From positions 20,478,030 through 20,542,029 of the forward strand of contig JAKZAP010000016.1 in NCBI GenBank assembly GCA_023053575.1: a DNA stretch of 64,000 nucleotides. Direction: 5' to 3'. Below, piece after piece: positions 10,026 through 21,325 of this stretch. The translations under genes and the position numbers were made by a program. The DNA comes from Branchinecta lynchi (taxonomy: Eukaryota > Arthropoda > Branchiopoda > Anostraca > Branchinectidae). The number at the start of each line of letters is the position of its first letter. Position 1 is the first letter of the stretch. The notes under the pieces were generated by a model, which searched no databases, was not told the origin of the DNA, and saw only the letters and a program-made list of their open reading frames with translations.

Positions 10026-10460
10026 TTCAGTAGAAGACCCACAGAGTTCACAAAACCACTAGGGGTACAGGCAAGTAAAAGGATTACACCGGATGTCTGG
10101 GTTTTCAGACGAATCTACGGTCGTGTGGGTTTTCCCTACTCTAGAATGACTAAACCGCGGCTAGCGGTTTCCTCCTCAAGAAACCAACAGCACGGCCTCC
10201 CCCCTTTTGTCACTACAGCTTACAGTCCTCTCCCTCTCCTCTAATTTGTGTTTTCCGATTGGAAAATTACCTGTCCACGATCCGATCAACGTGATTCTAA
10301 ATTAGTGACCTTTATGGAAAATATTTGTTGAGTTTTTTCCGATTACTTTATATTTCTTTATCTTTTTTTACTGCACTTACGCCCTTGGGCAGTGCGTCAT
10401 AAATTCATTCATTCAGTCTGCAACTCAACAACCTTATCCCATATCCGAAGTGCATCTCAC

Positions 10461-10738
10461 CTTCTGCGCCCCCGACTTCACGGACTCGGACGCCGAATGC
10501 ATCGCACTCCCCATCTTGTCCTTGGCCGTTCCGGCTGCTCCACCGGCCATGTCCTTGACCGACTCGAAGGCCGACTTCACCGTTTCCTTGGCCTCTTGCG
10601 CCACATCTTTAACTGTGTGTGTGGCAGCTTTGACTGTTGAGGTGATTGGGTGGGTCGGGTCGTATTCATCCCTTGCTTTGTGGGTCATGTTGGACATCTT
10701 GTCCATTGCCCTTTTCAGCATACCCTCGCTGTGCTCCT
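10461..10738 (-). CDS. Gene 2 exon: LEA-like amphipathic helix block
   Basis: The donor is GCGCAGAAG then GTGAG, phase 0. The acceptor region TTTATAGAGAG offers three AGs: the second (exon start 10738) fits phase 1 from the 19756 donor, the first (10740) fits phase 2 from the candidate exon at 15344, and the third (10736) fits phase 0 from gene 1. The 92 codons encode a helix with motifs such as AATHTVKDVAQEAKETVKSA and FESVKDMAGGAAGTAKDKMG, classic Ala/Lys-rich group 3 LEA periodicity. A branch-point-like CTAAC lies about 20 nt upstream. Confidence 0.72.
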
Positions 10739-10762
10739 CTCTATAAAGCAAGTTTTAGTTAG

Positions 10763-11456
10763 TTTTTTGGGATCCCAAAACGTAAGGAGGGATACCTCTG
10801 ACATCGCAAAAGTTGTCCGTCTGTCCGTCCGCCTGTGAGCATGACAACTCTCGAAGGGAATGAGATATTTTGACGAAACTTGGCGCGAGGATTCTTTGAG
10901 TCAAAGAAAAGGTCGACTTCGTAGATGGGCTCTGTAGCGCCACATTTAGGGGTGGGGAGGGGACTAAATTATCGGGCAAACAAAATATTTTAAACAGCTA
11001 ATGAGATAGCCGATTAAGGGGTAAGAAAACATGCTGAACACGTATGTGAAAATCATTTTCTACCCAGACAAGTAGTTCGCCCGGAATCCGTCCAAAACCG
11101 GAAAATTCGTTCGAAGCAAAAGTTCTGTTTGTAGTTGGTTAGATGTCCGGTATAGGGGTAAGAAGAGGTGCTGAATCCGCATTTTTTTTTTCCCGGACAT
11201 ATAGTTCGCCCGGAAGTTGATTAGGTAAGGAAATGCGCTGAGTTTGTTAGCTTTATCTTTGTTCTCGGCCGAAACAGGAAAATTGGCTTAAACACACATT
11301 GGTTAAACACACGTACTTCATCCATATCTGAACTAGGTTTTCTCAGACGATTAGTAAGGAGTCTGGCGAAGATTGGATCTGGCGAAGACAAGACCCAACT
11401 GTCTGGATCAAATATTACATTTTTGGGATCCCATCCGAACGTTTGGCCTTGTTTTT
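10763..11456 (+). repeat. GGGATCCC-type interspersed repeat, both ends present
   Basis: Left end TTTTTTGGGATCCCAAAACG, right end TTTTTGGGATCCCATCCGAA then TGGCCTTGTTTTT. It contains the GTCCGTCTGTCCGTC block and internal sub-repeats. It starts about 25 bp upstream (in gene 2 sense) of the exon 10738 acceptor. Confidence 0.75.
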
Positions 11457-11936
11457 CTAGTTGTAGTTTAATACTCTTTGTGATATTATCCCCTATTGCA
11501 AATGAATTAAATGAACAAACCTTTTAAAAACACTCTTACTATTCTTGATACATTTAGTCGGTTGCCTAACTCTGTTTTTTCTAGTTGTAGTTTAATACTC
11601 CTTATGATATAATGACCTATTGCAAATGCGTTACATGAACAAACCTTTTAAAACACTCTCACTATTCTAGACACATTTAACTTTGACGCAGGAAAGCCCG
11701 AATTGGCCTGTGGGGCAGTAAAAAAGATTTTCACTTTAAATTAATTCGCACATACATTTTTCAAAAGAAGAAAAGAAAACTAGAGTAGGAAGAACAAAAA
11801 GAAAAGAGGGAGAAAAGGTAAAACAACAATAAATGGGAAACCATGCCGTCGTACCAAAACCATCCAACCAACGAAACAAAGGAAAAACGCATCGAAACTA
11901 GCAAAACACGGCAAGTGAGAAAATCAGCTAGGTTTT

Positions 11937-12033
11937 TTAATTAATTAATAATTCCTTTATTCTCCATAATAGCATAAGAAACACGCTAGCTTCGGATAGT
12001 CAATTACATGTTAATATACTTGTTTTCAACACA

Positions 12034-12065
<32 letters not shown>

Positions 12066-13435
12066 CAGCCTCAGGAATTAAAGTTACGTACAAAATAAGG
12101 TACAAATGAAGACAAGTACCGGTCAGTCGAATTTACAGGTGGCAGGCTTAGCTTTTGAAGACCGATTGACCGTGTAAACTGCCTAGTACAGGACTTCGGT
12201 CGTAAATCTGACACATATTCAGGCAAAATATCTCTGTGAGTTTCAGACGACAGACATTTGAACCCAAATTTCATCGTCAGGGCATGTCTTCTTTCTTTAA
12301 GGGTCGGTAGACATAATACACTAAGACTATCTTCATATGAAACATACTGGGCCCCTAAAATGATTTTGCACGCTCGCTTTTGGATACCCTCGAGCTTATC
12401 ACTCAGAGTCGAGGTGAGGCCAGGGTGCCACACCGGACAAGCGTATTCCGCATTTGGCCTAATGTAAGTGCAGAAAATAGACCTCAGTTGCTTGGAAGGA
12501 ATCGCGAATCGACGTAACGCGGCAAACGACCGTAATAACAGAGCGCATTTCTGAACTATGGCCATGACGTGGGATTGCCATTTCAGGTCGCTCTCAACTG
12601 TAACGCCAAGGATTTTAACCTTGTCCTGAACAGTGAGGCCGATATCTTCAACAGGTGGCAATTCACGCTTTAAAAACGACACTCTCATTACAACACTTTT
12701 AGGTAGGCTTACTGTTAACTTAACATCATCAAGGTCACGCGTCAGTGTAGAAAATATCTGTGAGAGTGGAGGCTGGGTCGACTGTGACGATAAAATTCGT
12801 AGCGCGAGACTGGACAGGTCGTCAGCGAACTTATAACGATTCAACAGACTTTTTAAAACTCGATTAAAAACTATAAGAAAAAGAATTGGTCCAAGCTTCG
12901 TCCCCTGAGGCGCGCCGCAAAAAATTTGGAGAAAGGACGAAACCCGATCTTTATCCAACATAACGCACTGTTGCCGACCCGTTAAGAAGCTAGCTATCAT
13001 CCGGATTAAAAATTGTCGAGCGCCCATAGTTCTAGCTTCTTGTAAGGTGATTTCGTGGTCAAGACTGTCAAAGGCCTTGACTATGTCGCTTAGTATAATT
13101 TCGGCATAAGCATCATCGACTTCGAGATGCTTATGCACTTCGTCAAGTAATCGGATCAGATAGTGTGTAGTACTATGGTCTGGACGAAAACCGAATTGGC
13201 GAGGGTCAATGTTAGGCTCAATATCCTCCCACAATAACTCAAAAATAAAACTTTCTAAAACCTTCGACAAAATAGGCGTTTTAGAAATCGGTCGAAGGTC
13301 ATTTACAGATTGCGGTTTTTTCCCTTTAGGTATGGGCGTGACATTCGTGGGTTTAGAAACGGATGGAGCGATTACGGAAGTAGGTTGCGTTAGTATTGTA
13401 GGTAAGACAGGTCCTTTCGGGTCCTTTAAAAAAGC
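11937..13435 (-). mobile_element. 5'-truncated LINE with open RT frame
   Basis: Minus-strand element running from the in-frame stop at 13436-13438 to an AT-rich end. Its 3' part (TGCTATTATGGAGAATAAAG, then a TTAA-rich tail near 11937) matches the 3' ends of the stubs at 9857 and 18612, which defines one LINE family. A run of about 27 A on the plus strand (about 12039-12065; T in the LINE sense) sits just after the stop. Confidence 0.8.
12071..13435 (-). CDS. Reverse transcriptase of a LINE, N-terminally truncated
   Basis: 454 codons without a stop; no ATG opens the frame and the first residues (AFLKDPKGP...) are cut from a longer protein. Motifs in order: VTPIPKGKKPQSVNDLRPIS (block 0), DIVKAFDSLDH (block A), CGAPQGTKLGPILFLIVFNR (block B), YKFADDLSSL (FADD catalytic core), VKILGVTVESDLKW, and a C-terminal YACPVWHPGL...QKRACKII. 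This is another CR1/jockey-like RT, distinct from 4722-5924 (FADD rather than YVDD). A PHE-type endonuclease and ORF1 are missing, so this copy is dead despite its intact frame. Confidence 0.85.
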   Translation of the reverse strand, partial: AFLKDPKGPVLPTILTQPTSVIAPSVSKPTNVTPIPKGKKPQSVNDLRPISKTPILSKVLESFIFELLWEDIEPNIDPRQFGFRPDHSTTHYLIRLLDEVHKHLEVDDAYAEIILSDIVKAFDSLDHEITLQEARTMGARQFLIRMIASFLTGRQQCVMLDKDRVSSFLQIFCGAPQGTKLGPILFLIVFNRVLKSLLNRYKFADDLSSLALRILSSQSTQPPLSQIFSTLTRDLDDVKLTVSLPKSVVMRVSFLKRELPPVEDIGLTVQDKVKILGVTVESDLKWQSHVMAIVQKCALLLRSFAALRRFAIPSKQLRSIFCTYIRPNAEYACPVWHPGLTSTLSDKLEGIQKRACKIILGAQYVSYEDSLSVLCLPTLKERRHALTMKFGFKCLSSETHRDILPEYVSDLRPKSCTRQFTRSIGLQKLSLPPVNSTDRYLSSFVPYFVRNFNS

Positions 13436-13439
13436 CTAC

Positions 13440-15343
13440 CAGACTGGCTAATGGCTCTTTTTTCGTCTAAACAGAGTAACGGCATATCACGTTGGAAGAG
13501 TTCGGGTCTAGGCGAAACCCACTTGGCGAACATTCTTATTATTGGTACACCCACTGCCCACTCCGTAAATAGTTGTTAGTATCCAGTTACTTAAAAAGAA
13601 AGCAACTTGGGGACAAGCGACGGTTTTTGCACCAGTTGAATCGGAAGCACTTGTAGCACTTTGTTTAGCACGCATACACAACCCCCATCTAATTCTGTAG
13701 TCGGTACAGAAGTAGCATCATTTTATTTTATTAAAACTAGGATGCGACCAACTATAGCGTCAAACAAAATGACAAAATAGTTAGCAACACTCGATAAATG
13801 TAAACTAAAAATAAAATAAAACAAGATTTCAGCACATCAACCCAATTTTAACAAGAAGACGAAAACATAATCGATGTATACAAATAAAAAAAAAAAATTA
13901 TTTGACTATTTCTGCTCAACATTCACCGAATTTCGGAGAAGTCTATGAAGTATTTGATTCGTGTGGGCCGGGAAGGTGGGAGACAACCCAAGTTTTCGAT
14001 GGGTCGGATTTTTACGAACACAACGTTATCCACAAATTACTTGATAACAATTCAAAACTATTCATTGATCTCCCGGCGGAGGGGTCTAAGAGGCGAGTGG
14101 GGTCTAAGAGGAATTATAACAACTAATTTTATCACCATGTGGACGTTGAAAGAATTAAGAAAGGAAGTGATTGGTCGGGAGGCTTGGGAGGAAAGGGAAA
14201 TAGTATAATACAAGAAATAGTATAATCTACGGCGTTTTTATTGCGATCTTTACAACCTTCCTCCTCCGGACCTACGGTAATTATCAAGAAACAACACAAA
14301 ATAAAATACTGAAAGAAGTCGATAATGCAAATAATTAGTTGGATTTTGTTAAGATCCATAGTCACACTATGATCCCAGCCTCTCCATGGCGGGCGCTTCC
14401 GACCGCGTCACTATGATGACCCAGCGGTCGGATTGAGTCGCGGCTTCATCTTAGGGTGGGGGGGGGGTCTAGGCGTTGCAAGTGCTAGAATGCTAATGAT
14501 GCAATTCCTTTAACGATTAGCTATTTTACGTTCTCCGATCCTCTGCTCTGAATAAATTACGGCGACAAGGCGGCTTCACATTGCCACTTAGTAAGCCTTC
14601 ACACTGTACTTGGGCCTTTCACACCAAAGTGCAGAAGCCAAGTTAAATTTCTTCCTAGATTTTCACCCTTTTCATCATCAGCGAATAATTCAACATGAGA
14701 AAAAATCATTTACGGTAGCTCAGACGATGATTTAGCACTTTCCGCGAGTAATTCCCAAGCATTGGTTTCGACCTGCCGATTTTTATGACCTGGCAGTCTT
14801 GTGTTGTAGAGGGAAGTTCTTTCACGTACAAAATGCATCATTGTTTACGCAAAATCCATCTTGATTTTTGTTTTTTGACAACTTTTCTCTTCTCTTCCGC
14901 AAGTGCATTTAACGTAACGTGCACTTAATGTAAAAAGTTGAAAAATTTTCAACTTTGAAAAATACTGAAGTTCAGTAAGATTTCTTATGTTAAGTGCGAC
15001 TTTAGATGCATAAAGTACATTTTAAGAGGCATAAGTACTCAAGTGTGAAAGGAGTCTTAAGTCAGTGTGAAGCCACCTTTACAGTACAAGAACAATCGAG
15101 CTAAAAATAGCAGAAGTTCTCTCTGGCAGCTCTCTGGTTTCGATAATCTAAAGTATATAATTATTTCTTAGCAGGTCACGGTGATGACGTATTTCGTCCA
15201 AACACTGGGTACATCCCATGTTTCTCATAACCTATCGGTAAATCAGGCATTTACGGTGAAATATATTAGCCTGACGAATTCTGTGTCATAAAATATAATG
15301 TATTTAAATTCCATGCTCTCAACCAAAAATGAACTTTACTTAC
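13440..15343. other. Intron sequence of gene 2 without a recognised element
   Basis: AT-rich unique-looking sequence apart from a G run near 14459. I see no gene, no clear repeat and no splice-bounded LEA-like frame until the candidate exon at 15344. Confidence 0.4.
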
Positions 15344-15404
15344 TGTTGTTTAGCCTGCATTCCATCCTTCCCTAGCTTCTCGAAGGCCTTATCTTGGGTA
15401 ACGT
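15344..15404 (-). CDS. Candidate short exon of gene 2
   Basis: Hydrophilic 61-nt frame (VTQDKAFEKLGKDGMQAKQ) ending in a perfect donor, CAACA then GTAAGT. If it starts after AAAAAG (phase 1 in, phase 2 out) it joins the 19756 donor upstream and the most 5' acceptor AG at 10741 downstream, keeping frame and giving Q-E-E-H at the junction. The acceptor is poor: there is no pyrimidine tract, and a small palindrome (GTAACGCACAG...GCGTTAC) lies just upstream. LEA-like composition plus double phase match make it worth recording, but chance remains a fair explanation. Confidence 0.33.
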
Positions 15405-15821
15405 CTTTTTGTTGTAACGCACAGCATGGCGTTACCGTTAGCGACCTACTCCTCGCCACTTGGATAAGACTACCTATAACGCGTTTTGATAACATTTTTC
15501 GTCAAATTCTAGTATCACTCTGACTAGTTATTAAGTTTATCTGTCTCACAGATGTCACCTGAAGCGCTATAAACGTTGATCATGTGTTTTCGATCGAGTT
15601 TCTCGAGAACGAGGTGGGAGTCTGAGGGTGTTGTAAACAGCCTGCAATTCGGTTGAGTAATAAGATGTTGTGTAATATAGATTTCATGGTATTCTACGCA
15701 TGATCCAAGATCATCCTGGATGATAGTGAAACAGGAAGGGTGAAAAGAAAGGGCTAACGTCAGTGAAAGTAAAGTAAAAATTCGTGCGTTATATAACCAC
15801 TATATATTTGTCGCTTACCAA

Positions 15822-15895
15822 AGAAACGTCCGCATGGCAAAACGTCCCCGTGGCGCGTACCCATGAAAAAACGTCCCCGTAACGAAAGGTCCCCA
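15822..15895 (-). repeat. GGGGACGTTT minisatellite, short array
   Basis: Degenerate units of about 20 bp with the core AACGTCCCCGTGGC on the plus strand; the same core recurs at six or more other sites in the window. Confidence 0.65.
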
Positions 15896-16536
15896 AGATT
15901 TTTAAGTTTGCCAAGGTCTTCAGTCGTATGTCGAGGTAAAACAAATTCAGGTTTTGCATTAGAGACGTAGGAACGTTCTTTATAGGCAGCAATAAGCGGT
16001 CATGGGACCAGTTGCTTTAGATTTGCACTGTTTCCCTTCAAAATATATAGTGTAATAACTGACAAGTAGTAGGCTAGTTCTATTTCCTTTACAGCAAAAG
16101 GCATGACCGTTTTTTTTTACCAATAAGTTCATGGGAGGAAACAAGCGGAAGCCTGATCCGTCAAACAAGGAGAATGCAAAAATCAGCGTAGTTCCGTTAC
16201 GGTGGACAAAAAAGGGATGGGAAGTTCAAGATCTTAGAAGTGGTAAGTAGAATCAAAGGTAGAACTGAAAAACAGAATTGGTGCTCGTCTATTTTTATCT
16301 CTGCTCGTCTATTTTCTAAAGCTGAAATACGTTGAATAAACTGGATCTACGTTGCCTGTGCAACGTGAAGTGTTGTAGCTACCTTTGTACGGCTTCGTCG
16401 ACAAAAGTCAAATTTTTGTTTTGCTAAGATACCCCAAAAGGGGTCCGGTGACCGTCTAGAGGTCCTGAATCTCCGTGTCCGGGCCTTGTGGCAGTCACCC
16501 CTTGCATTTTAAAGTGTATCTAAGCATGGTTCTAAC

Positions 16537-16689
16537 CAGGCCCACATCCAGGAATTCATTTCGGGGGGGGGGAGGAAGTAGAAAAAAGACATAGATCAGA
16601 GGGAAAATCCTATAAAAATGATTATGTTTGCATGTTTGGGGGGGGGGGTCAACCCTCTACCCCCCCCCCCCTCCATGGATACGACCCTG
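16537..16689 (+). mobile_element. hAT-like MITE (CAGGCCC...GACCCTG), 153 bp
   Basis: The termini CAGGCCCACATCC and GGATACGACCCTG are inverted and imperfect. An exact 8-bp duplication, GTTCTAAC, flanks them (16529-16536 and 16690-16697). The interior has poly-G/poly-C tracts and AAAAATGATTATGTTTG, shared with the copies at 43890 and 52035. Confidence 0.85.
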
Positions 16690-17414
16690 GTTCTAACCCT
16701 CAGCTTTTGTATCGTACGAATCCACCCTCTGCTGTCGGTTACAGTTAAGGCGAGACCAGATTTAGGCAAGACAGAAAACAAAAAATGAATGAAGTCATCC
16801 AAAGCGTTCGCAAGGATTAACTGTCAACAAGATGTTGACTAAAACTCTCAAATGTGGCATTACTAATTATTCACAGATGACTCATTGTCATTGGAGGAAT
16901 TTAGGAATCCTGGCACCGTCGATTCGGGCGAAAAGAGGGGCAGGTGATGAGCAAGGGAGTTGGGACAACAAATGAAGGAAGTGAACGCACTTTGGTGAAA
17001 GAAAGGATACCGGTGTCAGGAAATAGAGTCGGTTTTAAAGCAGAAACAGCATGTGTTGAAACATCTTTGAAGTCCGTAACAAAACCTGAATATCCTATTC
17101 CTAATCAAATCAACAAATTCATTTTTATCATGTGCAGCAACCAGTTTCGAGGAAAACAGATAGAAAAATCAAAGTAGACAATAAAACAATTCGCAAGGAT
17201 GTAGGCTACCAAAGAAGATCTTCTTTTCGTATAATTGTGCAGTTTCTGTTAAAGGACATCTCGCACTATTTTCTACTCAACTTACAGTATTTTAAAGTAT
17301 TTGAATACTTTAGAGCTAGGCTGTGCTTTCAATAAATAACCCAGCTTTTGGCTGTTTTAAGCCTTTTCCAGGACCCATTGACTTACAGCGGAAAGAGGGA
17401 AAAAATTTACATAA

Positions 17415-18362
17415 GTTTTGGGATCCAGTGGAGGGATAGCTATGACATCGCAAAAGTTGCCCGTCCGTTTATCCGTCTGTGAGCACGATAACTCTCGAAG
17501 GGAATGAGATATTTTGATGAAACTTGGTGGGAGGACCTCTGGGTCAAGGGAAAGGTCGAGTTCGTAGATGGGCTCTGTTGCCCTACATTTACGTGTGGAG
17601 CCCAGATTAAGGGACAACAAAGTATTTTTAAACAGCTAATGAGATAGTCGATCTAGGGGTAAGAAGACATTCTGAACACGAATATGAAAACCATGTTCTC
17701 GCCGGACAAGTAGTTTGCCCGGAATCCGGCCAAAACCGGAAAGCCTGTTAAAAGCAAAAGCTTTATTTGAAGTTGATTAGATGTTCGATTTAGTGGCAAG
17801 AAGACATGCTGAAGACGTATGTTAAAACCATTTTCTACCCGACAAGTAGTTCGCCTGGAATCTGGAAAAACCGGAAAATGTTAAACGTTAAAGTCTTATT
17901 TGTAGTTGATTAGATATCCGGTTTAGGGGTAAGAGAGGTGCTTAATCCGTGTATGAGTCATTTTTTACCTGGACATAAAGCTCTCCCGGAATCAGGCTGG
18001 AACCGGAAAATTTGTTATAAGTTAAAATTCTACTTGAAGTTCATTCGATATAGGGGAAAGAACATACGATGAGTTCGTTTTTAGCTTTCTTTTCTCCCGG
18101 ACAAGTAGTTCCGGACTTCGGCCGAAACCGGGAAATGGGCAGAAGTAAGGCAGGAAGTTCTTGTCAGAACAGATATGACTTATAGGGTTAAACACAGATA
18201 CTTCATCCGCATCTGAACTAGGTTTTCTTAGATGATTACTATTTGGCCTTAATCTGTTTCTGAATTTTAATGGTAAAAATGTCCAAGGAGTCTGGCGAAG
18301 ACCCAATTGCCTGGATCAAATATTGAATTTTTGGGATCCCATCGAAACTTTTGGTCTTGTTC
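17415..18362 (+). repeat. GGGATCCC-type interspersed repeat, near full length
   Basis: About 950 bp from TTTTGGGATCCAGTGG to TTTTTGGGATCCCATCG then GGTCTTGTT. It shows four or five internal sub-repeats of roughly 120-140 bp, each with a GACAAGTAGTTCGCC-like core and CCGGAA boxes. Confidence 0.8.
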
Positions 18363-18611
18363 TGATAGAAAAACATCTCGCAGACAACAGTCGATAGGGT
18401 GATACATATCGAAGGTAGCAAAACACGGCAAGTGAGAAAATCAGCGCGGTTTTATTAGAGGGGTTAGAATGTACCGTACGAAATTGCGGTCTTAAGAAGT
18501 ACATGGAGTGGTTATGGAACTAGGTTTGAGTTAGCAATATAGGTAAGACAGGTCCTTTAAGAAACCTATCGTTTTCGTCGTCTAAAATTGGAGTTCCGAC
18601 ATATCAGCCTG

Positions 18612-19385
18612 TAACAAGTTTGAATAAATAAATAATATACTTTATTTCCTTAATAGCTCGTTCGCGTAAAGAACATGGACACAGTTATATAAATATACAT
18701 GTCATCTACATGTACAACCTATGAATATCATTGAGCATAATTATAATTAAAATATTGGGTGAAATAGGGTACAAAAGATTTAAGGTTACGATCAGTCGAG
18801 TTTGTGGTGGCCATACTAGTATGTGGGAAGTACCGTCCCTCTGTCTTTGTCGCGTATTGGGCCTTGCTAGCAGAGGCGTCACGACTGGGGGGAAGGGGGG
18901 GAGGCCCCCCCCAAAGCCGTCGGCCAGTCGGTAAAAAATACCGAGTCGGCGCGAAGCGCCGCGACTTTTCGTCAAAACAGTTTTTTTTTTCATGAAAACA
19001 GTCGGTTTTTCTGAAAATTGGTCGATTTTTCTTCAAAATAGTCGGTTTTTCTGAAAATCAGTGGATTTTTCGGAAAATCGGTCAATTTTTAAAAAAAATG
19101 TAATTTTTATTGTTGAAAACAGTCGATTTTCTGCACAAAATGTTGGTATAAATTACCAGCCAGTCGGTAAATGCCTCGTCCCCCCCAAACATTTTGGCTA
19201 GTAACGCCTCTGCTTGCTAGGGTCTCAAAATCAGGTAAAATAGCACGATGCGCTTGCGATGCCGAACATTTGCTCCCAGACTAATGTTTCGCAATAATAT
19301 TTTCAGTTTCTTCTTCAATTTTATGGCACTTGCATCTTTCTTCTCAGACACTTGGAATCTCTTCTGCAGTCTTTGTAGAGAGTGA
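18612..19385 (-). pseudogene. LINE 3' part split by a hAT-like MITE
   Basis: Read on the minus strand, the RT C-terminal motif ILPDFETLA lies upstream of the insertion and STDRNLKSFVPYFTQYF downstream, followed by GCTATTAAGGAAATAAAG and an AT-rich tail. The frame is broken by the MITE at 18871-19212. It belongs to the same 3'-end family as 11937-13435. Confidence 0.65.
18871..19212 (+). mobile_element. hAT-like MITE (CAGAGGCGT...ACGCCTCTG), 342 bp
   Basis: Terminal inverted repeats CAGAGGCGTCAC and GTAACGCCTCTG differ at one of 12 positions. The exact 8-bp duplication CTTGCTAG lies at 18863-18870 and 19213-19220. Inside are G/C tracts and a string of diverged AAAACAGTCGGTTTTTCTG-like units of about 20 bp. 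A truncated relative is at 49500-49670. Confidence 0.88.
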
Positions 19386-19755
19386 TCAATATCGTCTATA
19401 ATCCACTATGTCCGTCTGTCTCACTCCTGCTAGTTCGGCTAGGCCCTTTCACAGGAGCTAGGATGATGAAAATCAGCACTATCCAAATGCTGAACGGAAT
19501 CCGAGCGGGAATCCGACCGGAAATCCGGAATCTGAATTTCTATGAGCCGGGTAGGTTGAAAACAGGTGACTGAACTCGCGTGAAACTTGATTGGCGCTAG
19601 GAGCTGATGCTCGGGATGTTCCGCGCATGCGTCCGAACAAGATCCGACCGGATGGGGGGAGGCCCGTAAATTTGAACTTCCGTAGGGACTAAACGAATAG
19701 AAAACTTTGGATAAAATTTGGATTTGACACAGGTCATGGGTGCTAGATACCTTAC

Positions 19756-19807
19756 CTTGGGATCCGGATCTGGCCTCTGTGAGGGGAGTTTCAGGGGTAC
19801 TGTACAT
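19756..19807 (-). CDS. Candidate first coding exon of gene 2
   Basis: ATG in context AGAAAATGT, followed by 17 codons (MYSTPETPLTEARSGSQ) and a donor CCCAAG then GTAAGG, phase 1. The peptide is polar with no hydrophobic leader. The phase fits exon 10738 (G plus AG gives Glu) and also the candidate exon at 15404. Intron 1 would be about 9 kb and filled with LINEs and other repeats. I saw no TATA box or convincing initiator upstream. Confidence 0.45.
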
Positions 19808-20965
19808 TTTCTGGAACTGCTACGATTCTAGTGAGACCTGGAGGTTGGTGTGATCAAATGCCCTGTAGCGACATTTGTGTCCGAACCGGATCCGTAACTG
19901 TCGAGGAGTGTGATAATCCGCTTTCACATTAACCCCTGGTTCACACTGCTGCGATTTCGCACAAAATTCTGCGTCATGCGACATACGACACAAATCATGC
20001 GACAAGCAAAGCACAACTTTGCGTTTTGTCACAGTGTCGGATGCGTTGAAATATTTCAACTGATCCGACATAATGCATGCGATCTTTTAGGGAAAGAAAA
20101 GAAAAAACAAACACTAGTTCATTTTCAAGACTAAAAATTGCTCTACCTTGTCTGACTAATCCTAGGGTGGCTGAATGCAAAACATCTTCTGAATAGACTT
20201 CTGTGAACCTGTTTTGAGCAAGATGACATATAGGGTTTGATTGAAAATTTCCTAATGAGTGGGTGTGTATTCAGATGGTTAATCTCCCAGCATCTTCAGA
20301 GGTCGTTTCCTCAAGGGCTTTTTTGTCCTTTTGCAGAATAATATCGACGAAAAATTCGTTTTCCTTTTGCGTCTGCGTGGTAGTGGGAACGTTCATCCGA
20401 TTTGTCGCATGTCGGAACATCAAAGAAAAAATCGTGCCGCATACGAAGCAGCAGTGTGAACCTAGGGTTACGCGTCGCATATGCATTTATCTTGCGTATG
20501 TCTAGCTTATCTTTCACACCTGCAAGAACCATTTTTCACCGAAAAATCTGATACGTAACTCCTTGACGCACCGCAAGAATAGAGCTCGGGTTATATTCCT
20601 GCGTTGCTTTTTATTTGTCTCCGTAAGCTTTCCGTTGCGTCGCAACCGTGAATGGTTGCGCAGCTTAAGTGTGAGAGGCTCTGCGCGTCAATCTGAAAGC
20701 GGCTATATTTTTGATACTGGTAGGCAGAGGGATAGTGATGGCAGGGTTGCCACATGTCGCACCATAGTTGTCACTCCATTTTGTTTTTGTCACTCTTGTC
20801 CTACGTAGAACATACAGTCACTCTATTTCATAAAATGACCAGTGTCATTCTTGCAGCAGGCATTCCGACCAGAAGTGACTATTTCAAGTTTTTTTTTATC
20901 AAATTAAAATGTGTCATTTTTACAGAGGCAGTTTTTCATCATCAAGTCCAAAAAAAAATTCTACT

Positions 20966-21156
20966 TTTCCATATGGAAGTGATGATGGTGCAGAAAATCC
21001 GGGCAGGAATTCTAGACCGGGGGCACCCGACCCTGATCGTGTGTTCAAGGCATGATCGTATGTTCGCACTATTCCATATGGAAGTGTTGATGGTGCTGAA
21101 ATCCGGGCAAGAATTCCAGACCGGGAGCTCCCCATCCACTTCCATATGGAAAAGTT
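20966..21156 (+). repeat. Direct repeat, period about 104 bp
   Basis: TTCCATATGGAAGTG begins at about 20967 and 21071, each followed by a matching TGATGGTGC...CCGGGCA segment. A further CCATATGGAA lies near 21142. This sits in the spacer between genes 1 and 2, where I see no other gene. Confidence 0.7.
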
Positions 21157-21183
21157 GAAATTTGTTCAACTTGTTTTGGGAAT

Positions 21184-21325
21184 GTGTCCGTAACGACTCA
21201 AACTCAACGACTCAAATCCCGAGCCAGCGCAGCTTTGATACCGTTTCTTCCGAAGGTATCCGGACATTCTGCATCGTCAGGGAGAGATAGTCATCAAGAG
21301 TATACAAAGTTCATAGGCCCCAGAG
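21184..21325 (+). repeat. Interspersed repeat shared with 33948-34075
   Basis: Both copies carry ACGACTCAAACTCAA, GAGCCAGCGCAGC, ACCGTTTCTTCCG and GAGATAGTCATCAAG in the same order and orientation. Confidence 0.65.

Larger units (their letters stand above)
6472..19807 (-). other. Gene 2: LEA-like protein gene, 4-5 exons, no signal peptide
   Basis: Assembled from an ATG exon at 19807-19756, a possible short exon at 15404-15344, and exons at 10738-10461 (or 10740-), 9571-9386 and 6762-6472. Phases agree throughout; total 268 residues without the short exon, or 289 with it. The product is rich in K, D, A, M, T and S, with heptad/11-mer-like periodicity, and resembles group 3 LEA proteins. Without a signal sequence it should be cytosolic, unlike gene 1, which lies directly upstream on the same strand with its stop 2.2 kb away. 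The exon 1 assignment is the weakest part. The alternative is that exons 10738, 9571 and 6762 are 3' exons of gene 1 used by alternative splicing after 25328, which is possible with a third AG (exon start 10736). Confidence 0.6.

Noticed and set aside
12071..13435. Domesticated reverse transcriptase gene
   Set aside because: The frame is intact, but the 5' truncation, the LINE 3' end and sibling copies show an ordinary dead LINE insertion.
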